Source: DATLTV01 sp035533375
GTDB lineage: Bacteria; Patescibacteriota; Minisyncoccia; UBA6257; 2-01-FULL-56-20
Direction of reading: 5' to 3'
DNA: 17,700 bases
Assembly: GCA_035533375.1 (NCBI GenBank)
Contig: DATLTV010000057.1
Span: forward strand, 1 to 17,700
The stretch's first letter is position 1. Every line of letters starts with the position of its first letter. The notes below the pieces were generated by a model. That model was not told where the DNA came from, made no database searches, and was given only the letters and a program-made list of their open reading frames with translations. Positions 13,244-17,700 of the stretch are shown here, in pieces. The position numbers were made by a program, and so were the translations under genes.

Positions 13244-13939
13244 TTACATTTCCGCTTCCGGCGCTTCGGAGCGGATGAGGTCCGCGATCTTTTCGGCCAC
13301 CTCTTCCGGCGTATCGACTGCCGGGGCTCCGCCGGGGCGGCCCGCAAAAGAGGGCCGTGCGCCCACGGCGTTTCTGCCGAAATCGGTCGCAGTCATCTTC
13401 GGATGGAAGACGCTCACGACGATGCGGTCCTTTTCAAGTTCCTGCCGCGCGGTCAGTGTGATTGCGTTCAGCGCGTATTTCGTCGAGGCGTACGCCCCGA
13501 GATAGGGGAAATAATTCTTTGAAACCCGCGAGCTGACATTCAGAATCATGCCGCCTCCCTGCGCCCGCATTACGGGAATCGCGGCTTCCATGGCGCGGAG
13601 GGCGCCGTAGACGTTCAGTTCCATCACCTCCTTGTATTTTTCGATGTCGATCTTTTCGATCGGGCCGTACATGCCTTGTCCGGCGTTGTTCACGAGCACG
13701 TCGATCCGCCCATATTTTTCGACCGCCGCGTCGATCAGCTTTTGAATATCTTTCGGCTTCCGCATATCCGCGGGAACCGCGATTGCGTCCGGCAGTTCTT
13801 TTGCGAGTGTTTCGAGTTTGGCCTTGGAGCGGGCCGCGAGCACGAGCCGTGCCCCTTCGCGCGCAAGCACTTTCGCGAGCGCAAAGCCGATGCCTCCCGA
13901 CGCGCCCGTGATCACAATACTCTTGCTGTGTATGTCCAT
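13244..13939 (-). CDS. short-chain dehydrogenase/reductase (classical SDR)
   Basis: A 231-aa NAD(P)-dependent oxidoreductase with a Rossmann fold. TGASGGIG (11-18) binds the cofactor and the basic RS after AA at 36-38 suggests NADP. NNAG is at 84-87, structural Asn109 is present, and the catalytic residues are Ser136/137, Tyr150 and Lys154 (YASTK). The substrate is unknown. The sequence is most like the fatty-acyl/retinol-type or YqjQ-like SDRs, but this is not diagnostic. ATG 13939 is chosen because an extended -10 lies 7 nt upstream; an in-frame ATG at 13963 would precede that promoter. Confidence 0.92.
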   Translation of the reverse strand: MDIHSKSIVITGASGGIGFALAKVLAREGARLVLAARSKAKLETLAKELPDAIAVPADMRKPKDIQKLIDAAVEKYGRIDVLVNNAGQGMYGPIEKIDIEKYKEVMELNVYGALRAMEAAIPVMRAQGGGMILNVSSRVSKNYFPYLGAYASTKYALNAITLTARQELEKDRIVVSVFHPKMTATDFGRNAVGARPSFAGRPGGAPAVDTPEEVAEKIADLIRSEAPEAEM

Positions 13940-13946
13940 AGTTTGT

Positions 13947-13955
13947 ATTGTATCA
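13947..13955 (-). promoter_or_regulatory. extended -10 TGATACAAT of SDR gene
   Basis: Minus strand TGA plus TACAAT, ending 7 nt before ATG 13939. It predicts a leaderless message and fixes the start codon. Confidence 0.6.
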
Positions 13956-13994
13956 CCGCACAAAGTTAAAACCCATGAAGAACCGAGGGCGGAA

Positions 13995-14028
13995 CTTACC
14001 GGCTAATTCGCACGAATTAGCCGGTAAG
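13995..14028. repeat. 34-bp palindrome, family B copy 1
   Basis: 16-bp perfect arms, CTTACCGGCTAATTCG and its complement, around a CA centre. The inner 30 bp are identical to 16503-16532. It lies upstream of the SDR gene and about 65 bp beyond the stop of the unknown minus-strand gene. There is no T-tract. Confidence 0.9.
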
Positions 14029-14055
14029 CGAAAACGATATTATTTTTCGACGAAG

Positions 14056-14086
14056 ACAATAAAATGCCGCAGCTTGGGGCCGCGGC
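14056..14086 (-). terminator. possible weak terminator of the 14093-14392 gene
   Basis: On the minus strand GCCGC and GCGGC (14086-14082 / 14070-14066) flank an 11-nt loop and are followed by ATTTTATTG. The stem is short, so this is tentative. Confidence 0.35.
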
Positions 14087-14092
14087 GGAAGG

Positions 14093-14392
14093 TCATACTT
14101 CTTTCAGTAATCTCACGCGGTCGGTCGTGATCTTTCCGGAGGTGATATCGATCACTGCGCCGATCTCACAGAGGAAGATCCGTGCCTTGATCTTGTATGC
14201 GCGCCTGAGATAGCCGGCGAGGCCTCTCGCGTCCTGTTCGGTCCGCGCGACGTGCAGTTTTCCGCCGCCGTGCGGATTCGCGGACCTCAATCCCTTTGCC
14301 TTTACCCGGGAACCCAATCGATACCCGATCCTTTTCGCGCCGAGAAGTCCCGGCGAGGTCATGTCGGGCAGGAGCACTTTGAATGCTTGCAA
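14093..14392 (-). CDS. hypothetical protein, 99 aa
   Basis: I do not recognise a family. The protein is basic and soluble, without signal peptide or membrane segment. Its middle, RLGSRVKAKGLRSANPHGGG, is Gly/Arg/Lys-rich and could bind nucleic acid. The C-terminal half has strand-helix texture (ARIFLCEIGAVIDITSGKI). Support for a real gene is a strong Shine-Dalgarno, AGGAGG (14403-14398, minus), 5 nt before a TTG start at 14392. It is divergent from the gene at 14511. Confidence 0.6.
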   Translation of the reverse strand: MQAFKVLLPDMTSPGLLGAKRIGYRLGSRVKAKGLRSANPHGGGKLHVARTEQDARGLAGYLRRAYKIKARIFLCEIGAVIDITSGKITTDRVRLLKEV

Positions 14393-14444
14393 AGCGACCT
14401 CCTTGATTTGAAAACCGACGTCAGCTTAGCAAGCGTCGCACGAT

Positions 14445-14473
14445 TTGTAAATATTCGATGAATGTGTTATTAT
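14445..14473 (+). promoter_or_regulatory. promoter of the 14511 gene, -35 TTGTAA / -10 TATTAT
   Basis: TTGTAA (14445-14450), a 17-bp spacer and TATTAT (14468-14473), with a TGn extension. It gives a leader of about 30 nt holding AAAAGGAG before the GTG start. Confidence 0.65.
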
Positions 14474-14510
14474 TTCGCCAGTACTCCGGAACAAAAGGAG
14501 ACCGACCCCG

Positions 14511-14762
14511 GTGGACATCAAAAGCATAGCCGATTGTGCAGCGATTCTCCGTCGAAGAGGAATCCGCAACGTGAAAATTGCAGTGGAAAAAGCGCTCGAC
14601 CAATACCGAATCCATGAACGGTTCGAACGCGAAACGCTTTTCAGGGCCGTATGCAGCAAGCTCGGCCGCAGGGGCGCAAAGCGCAAGCAGAAGCTCGCGA
14701 AAGAGAAAAAATGCAGGGTTCCCGTGCAGATGAAAATGAACCTCTCGCCGCCCGCGGCATAA
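14511..14762 (+). CDS. small basic hypothetical protein, 83 aa
   Basis: No family recognised. It is mostly helical and rich in Lys and Arg, especially at 53-69 (RRGAKRKQKLAKEKK), which suggests binding to RNA, DNA or ribosomes (inference). The first 50 residues (DIKSIADCAAILRRRGI...) could form a compact helical domain. The start is GTG 14511, with AAAAGGAG 10 nt upstream and a good promoter further up. An intrinsic terminator overlaps its 3' end. It is therefore a complete single-gene unit with all expression signals, which is the best evidence that it is real. Confidence 0.65.
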   Translation: MDIKSIADCAAILRRRGIRNVKIAVEKALDQYRIHERFERETLFRAVCSKLGRRGAKRKQKLAKEKKCRVPVQMKMNLSPPAA

Positions 14763-14776
14763 CGGGCGGTTTTTTT
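14748..14776 (+). terminator. intrinsic terminator overlapping the 14511 gene end
   Basis: Stem CCGCCCG (14748-14754) / CGGGCGG (14763-14769), 8-nt loop, then a run of seven T. The stop codon TAA (14760-14762) lies in the loop. Confidence 0.85.
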
Positions 14777-14777
14777 A

Positions 14778-14786
14778 TGCTACACT
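14778..14786 (+). promoter_or_regulatory. extended -10 TGCTACACT of FAD oxidase gene
   Basis: TGn plus TACACT, 7 nt before ATG 14794 and directly after the T-tract of the preceding terminator. A leaderless message is predicted. Confidence 0.6.
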
Positions 14787-14793
14787 AAACATA

Positions 14794-16437
14794 ATGCTTG
14801 CAGACGAGATCAGACAATTTTTTCACGGAGAGGTGGCGGGGGACGATGCGACGCTCGCGGATTACAGCCACGATTATTCGATCTTCATTGTGAAGCCGCA
14901 GCTTGTGGTGTTTCCGAAAGACGTTGAAGACGTAAAGAACCTCGTGAAGTTCGTCGCGAAGAAAAAAGCGGCGGGAGAGGATATTTCGCTCACCGGCCGT
15001 TCCGCCGGAACCGACATGACCGGCGGGCCGCTCACGCAATCGATCGTCGTTTCATTCACCAAATATTTTAATCAAGTAAAGGAAATAGGTGCGGATTACG
15101 CGGTGGTCCAGCCGGGAGTTTACTTCCGCGATTTCGAGAAGCAGCTCAAGCCGAAAGGCCTGCTTTACCCGCCGTACCCGGCATCGAAGGATCTCTGTGC
15201 GCTGGGTGGTATGGTCAACAACAATTCCGGCGGCGAGAAAACGCTCGCGTACGGAAAAACAGAAGACTATATCGAGGAGTTGAAAGTGGTGCTCGCGGAC
15301 GGCGAATTGCATACGCTAAAGCCGCTCTCGGGCGCGGAACTCGATACGAAGCTCAAAGAGCCGGGTTTTGAAGGGGACTATTACCGCAATCTCTACGCGC
15401 TACTCGACAAGAACTATGACGCCGTGAAAGCCGCGAAGCCGGACGTCTCGAAAAATTCCGCCGGTTACTTTTTGTGGAACGTATGGGACAAGGAGAAAAA
15501 GACGTTTGACGTCACGAAAGTATTCGTGGGCTCACAGGGAACATTCGGGCTTTTGGTCGAGGCGAAGCTGCGGCTCGTAAAAGAGAAAAAATATCACATG
15601 CTCGGCGTGGTATTTTTGCCGAACCTTGGGCCGGTCGCGAATCTCGTCGTCGAACTCCTGAAGCTTAAGCCGGAGAGCATCGAATCATACGACGACAAGA
15701 CCTTGCAGGTGGCGCTCAAGTTTCTTCCGGGCATCATCAAGTCCATGAAAGGAAATTTCCTGAAGCTGATTTTCCAGTTCATTCCCGAAGCATGGATGGC
15801 GCTCCGAGGCGGCTTTCCGAAGATGGTTTTGCTTGTCGAGATCAGTTCCGACGACGAGGCGGACGCCTTGGCCCGCTTGAACGAAGTCGCGGCGATCGCG
15901 AAAAAGTTCAGCCTGCAGCACAGCCTTTTGAAGAAGGAATCGCAGCAGGAAAAGTATTGGGTGATCCGGCGGCAAAGCTTCGCGCTTCTGCATGACCACT
16001 CAACCGGGCTCGATACGGCACCGTTCATCGACGATATCATCGTGAAGCCCGAATATCTTCCGGAATTTTTGCCCAAGGTGAACGCGATTCTCGACGAATA
16101 TAAGGACAAGCTTGTCTACACGATCGCTGGGCATCCTGGCAACGGAAATTTTCACATTATTCCGCTCATGGATCTCAAAAAGCCCGAAGTGCGCGCGATC
16201 ATTCCGGAAATTTCGGAACGGGTGTATCGGCTGGTCATCGAATATAAAGGATCCTTCACCGCCGAGCACAACGACGGCATCATCCGTACGCCGTATCTCG
16301 GAGAAATGTACGGCGAACGGATCGCGGGCCTCTTTATCGAAACAAAAAAAATATTCGATCCGCAGGGTATATTCAACCCCGGCAAAAAAACCGGCGGGAG
16401 CCTCGCATACAGCGCTGAGCATACAAAGAAGAGCTGA
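14794..16437 (+). CDS. FAD-linked oxidase (GlcD / D-lactate dehydrogenase family)
   Basis: A 547-aa flavoprotein of the PCMH/VAO type. The FAD-binding half contains TGRSAGTDMTGG (67-78), the PPYPASKDLCALGGMVNNNSGG stretch (126-147) and later VGSQGTFG. The FAD-oxidase C-terminal half contains GHPGNGNFHIIPLMD (from about 445), AEHNDGIIRTPYLG (from 490) and FDPQGIFNPGKK near the end. These suggest oxidation of a D-2-hydroxy acid such as D-lactate, glycolate or 2-hydroxyglutarate; the substrate cannot be chosen from sequence. The usual EHGDG is EHNDG here. There is no C-terminal Fe-S domain and no adjacent Fe-S partner gene. A glycerate kinase gene nearby (17071) may point to hydroxy-acid metabolism, but only loosely. 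Confidence 0.9.
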   Translation: MLADEIRQFFHGEVAGDDATLADYSHDYSIFIVKPQLVVFPKDVEDVKNLVKFVAKKKAAGEDISLTGRSAGTDMTGGPLTQSIVVSFTKYFNQVKEIGADYAVVQPGVYFRDFEKQLKPKGLLYPPYPASKDLCALGGMVNNNSGGEKTLAYGKTEDYIEELKVVLADGELHTLKPLSGAELDTKLKEPGFEGDYYRNLYALLDKNYDAVKAAKPDVSKNSAGYFLWNVWDKEKKTFDVTKVFVGSQGTFGLLVEAKLRLVKEKKYHMLGVVFLPNLGPVANLVVELLKLKPESIESYDDKTLQVALKFLPGIIKSMKGNFLKLIFQFIPEAWMALRGGFPKMVLLVEISSDDEADALARLNEVAAIAKKFSLQHSLLKKESQQEKYWVIRRQSFALLHDHSTGLDTAPFIDDIIVKPEYLPEFLPKVNAILDEYKDKLVYTIAGHPGNGNFHIIPLMDLKKPEVRAIIPEISERVYRLVIEYKGSFTAEHNDGIIRTPYLGEMYGERIAGLFIETKKIFDPQGIFNPGKKTGGSLAYSAEHTKKS

Positions 16438-16502
16438 GCCCGGTAACATGGCGCATCATACCTCTCATTCGGCCGAATAAGGGATAGGTGCCGCGAGAAT
16501 AC

Positions 16503-16532
16503 TACCGGCTAATTCGCACGAATTAGCCGGTA
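16503..16532. repeat. 30-bp palindrome, family B copy 2
   Basis: 14-bp arms, TACCGGCTAATTCG and its complement, around CA. It is identical over 30 bp to the core of 13995-14028. The mscL stop codon (16523-16525) lies inside the right arm, so the repeat supplies the last mscL codons (ITG, stop). It lies between convergent genes and has no T-tract. Confidence 0.9.
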
Positions 16533-16936
16533 ATCGGAAGCTTGATCGCGCAATGCGCGCAGCGCGTAGCGGCGATCGGGATCGTCGAGAGGCATTCGGG
16601 GCATTGTTTTGCGGCGGGAGACGGTTTTTCTTTTCCCCTCTGCATGCGCTCCATGAGTTTGTTCAGGGGAAGCACGACGAAGAAATAAACGGTGATCGCG
16701 ACGATGAAGAAGGAGATGATGGCGTTCAGGAGATCGCCGTAGAGGAACTTGCTGCCGTTCAGCGTGAAGGTGAGCGTTGAAAAATCCGGTTGTTTCACAA
16801 TTGCGGCGATGAGCGGCGTGAGGAGGTCCTTCACGAGCGATTGGACGAGCGTGTTGAATGCCGCACCGATCATGACGCCGACCGCGAGGTCGATCACGTT
16901 CCCGCGCAAGATAAATTCTTTGAATCCTTTGAGCAT
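16523..16936 (-). CDS. mscL: large-conductance mechanosensitive channel with C-terminal zinc ribbon
   Basis: Pressure-relief channel of the cytoplasmic membrane; MscL forms homopentamers. MLKGFKEFILRGNVIDLAVGVMIGAAFN (1-28) is the classic amphipathic helix and pore-lining TM1. TM2 is at about 68-92, ending LPLNKLMERM. The typical cytoplasmic helix is followed by an added CPEC (112-115) and CAHC (126-129), a zinc-ribbon-like pair. The protein has 137 aa. ATG 16936 matches the family start and lies 8 nt after an extended -10; upstream in-frame ATG 16942 and GTG 16954 are too close to that promoter. The last residues and stop come from a family B palindrome. Confidence 0.93.
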   Translation of the reverse strand: MLKGFKEFILRGNVIDLAVGVMIGAAFNTLVQSLVKDLLTPLIAAIVKQPDFSTLTFTLNGSKFLYGDLLNAIISFFIVAITVYFFVVLPLNKLMERMQRGKEKPSPAAKQCPECLSTIPIAATRCAHCAIKLPITG

Positions 16937-16944
16937 ATGCATAA

Positions 16945-16953
16945 AAAATAACA
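16945..16953 (-). promoter_or_regulatory. extended -10 TGTTATTTT of mscL
   Basis: Minus strand TGT plus TATTTT, ending 8 nt before ATG 16936. It is weaker than the other -10 elements but in the same position. Confidence 0.45.
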
Positions 16954-17055
16954 CGTCGCGGTGATTTCAACAAACGATAAAAGCCGTCGTGCGGCGTCCG
17001 TTCTCGCCAAAATTTGTCGGAAAGAGCCGCTGTGGACTGCTTTCGGGATGAGTTC

Positions 17056-17061
17056 TAGAAT
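17056..17061 (+). promoter_or_regulatory. -10 TAGAAT of glycerate kinase gene
   Basis: TAGAAT ends 9 nt before ATG 17071. TGGACT (17033-17038), 17 bp upstream, could act as a weak -35. No Shine-Dalgarno is seen. Confidence 0.45.
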
Positions 17062-17070
17062 AGAAGTGCA

Positions 17071-17700
17071 ATGGAGTCATCGATGAAGTTAAAAAATTTC
17101 GATGAGCTTGCGGTGAATGGATCCCGCCGCGCGGCGCTCGCGATCGCCGAGGCGGGGCTTCTGGCCATCGATACGAAAACCGTGATCCGCCGCTCGGTCG
17201 CGCTGGAGCCGGGAGCGCTGATCGTCGCGGGCGATCGCTATGCGCTCTCTCCCGGAAGCCGCGTGGTCGTGGCCGGAGTGGGAAAGTGCTCACTTGATGC
17301 GGCCGCCGCTCTCGAAGATATTTTAGGAGATCGCATTTCGCGCGGTGCAGTGATCGATGTCCGTACCGGCGCTCCGCTCAAAATCATCCGCGCGATGCAA
17401 GGAACGCATCCGCTGCCCACGGAGGAAAATGTGAAAGCGGCGCTCGCAATCGTGGACATTTTGAAGGGGCTTACCGAAAAAGATCTGGTGATTTTTGTCA
17501 TCTCCGGCGGGGGATCGACGCTGCTTTGCCTGCCGGACGACATGGGGTGCGAGGATGAAGCGAATATTTTCCAATCGCTCACGCGCGCGGGGGCGACGAT
17601 CCAGGAGATCAATACGGTGCGGAAGCATCTTTCGACCGCGCGCGGCGGCTATCTCGCGAAGTACGCTTATCCCGCGCGAGTTGCTTCACTCATCTTTTCC
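17071..17700 (+). CDS. glycerate 2-kinase (DUF4147/MOFRL family), 3' end outside window
   Basis: The first 210 residues are present and the frame runs off the end of the window. Family motifs are VVVAGVGKCSLDAAAALEDI (about 76-95), GTHPLPTEENVKAA (121-134), LVIFVISGGGSTLL (149-162) and AGATIQEINTVRKHLSTARGG (183-203). These fit the N-terminal part of GckA/TtuD-type enzymes, which phosphorylate glycerate to 2-phosphoglycerate; the MOFRL C-terminal domain would lie beyond the window. The enzyme would feed glycerate into lower glycolysis. The start MESSMKLKNFDEL at 17071 is set by the upstream -10; ATG 17083 is an alternative. Confidence 0.9.
   Translation, partial: MESSMKLKNFDELAVNGSRRAALAIAEAGLLAIDTKTVIRRSVALEPGALIVAGDRYALSPGSRVVVAGVGKCSLDAAAALEDILGDRISRGAVIDVRTGAPLKIIRAMQGTHPLPTEENVKAALAIVDILKGLTEKDLVIFVISGGGSTLLCLPDDMGCEDEANIFQSLTRAGATIQEINTVRKHLSTARGGYLAKYAYPARVASLIFS

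Noticed and set aside
14615..14640. GGTTCGAAC resembling a tRNA T-arm
   Set aside because: It lies in the small basic gene; no acceptor stem, D-arm or anticodon arm can be drawn around it.

Overview
The window looks like a compact chromosomal segment from a Candidate Phyla Radiation bacterium, most likely Parcubacteria-like. This is inferred from gene architecture, not from a marker gene. The supporting signs are short versions of UvrA, UvrC and MutY, promoters that sit directly on the start codon, tightly packed genes switching strand, and many small palindromic repeats in gaps and even inside coding sequence. No rRNA, tRNA, CRISPR array, transposase or phage gene was seen.

Layout. 1-970: a 38-bp perfect palindrome followed by a MutY-type adenine glycosylase lacking the iron-sulfur cluster. 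970-3284: promoter, structured leader and uvrB. 3307-3858: an RsbW-like histidine-kinase-fold ATPase. 3936-5744: an ABC exporter half-transporter. 5761-5837: a palindrome and a terminator. 5849-6322 (minus): a small exported protein. 6322-6550: divergent promoters and a leader resembling that of uvrB. 6550-9759: uvrA and a methyltransferase-like gene, ending at a terminator. 9871-10152: a small beta-repeat protein. 10178-10298: a REP-like element. 10322-11593: uvrC without its C-terminal HhH domain. 11657-12484 (minus): a membrane-anchored surface protein with a Kre9-like and a copper-ligand-less cupredoxin domain. 12546-13200: a 40-bp palindrome and tsaC. 13244-13939 (minus): an SDR oxidoreductase. 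13995-14028: a palindrome. 14093-14392 (minus) and 14511-14762 (plus): two small unknown genes sharing a divergent promoter region. 14794-16437: an FAD-linked oxidase. 16503-16532: a second copy of the same palindrome, overlapping the mscL stop. 16523-16936 (minus): mscL with a C-terminal zinc ribbon. 17071 to the end: a 5' partial glycerate 2-kinase.

Themes. All three nucleotide excision repair genes (uvrA, uvrB, uvrC) and a mutY-like gene lie within 11.6 kb, making a DNA-repair neighbourhood. They are not one operon, since each has its own promoter. uvrA and uvrB carry conventional -35/-10 promoters followed by a related leader of about 55 nt: a C-rich/G-rich stem, an ATG in its loop and a T-rich tail. 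About eight other genes have an extended -10 (TGnTAnnnT-like) only 6-9 nt before the ATG, which predicts leaderless mRNA. Four genes instead use clear Shine-Dalgarno sites. The most unusual non-coding content is three families of perfect palindromes. In one family the two copies differ by paired changes that keep the symmetry.
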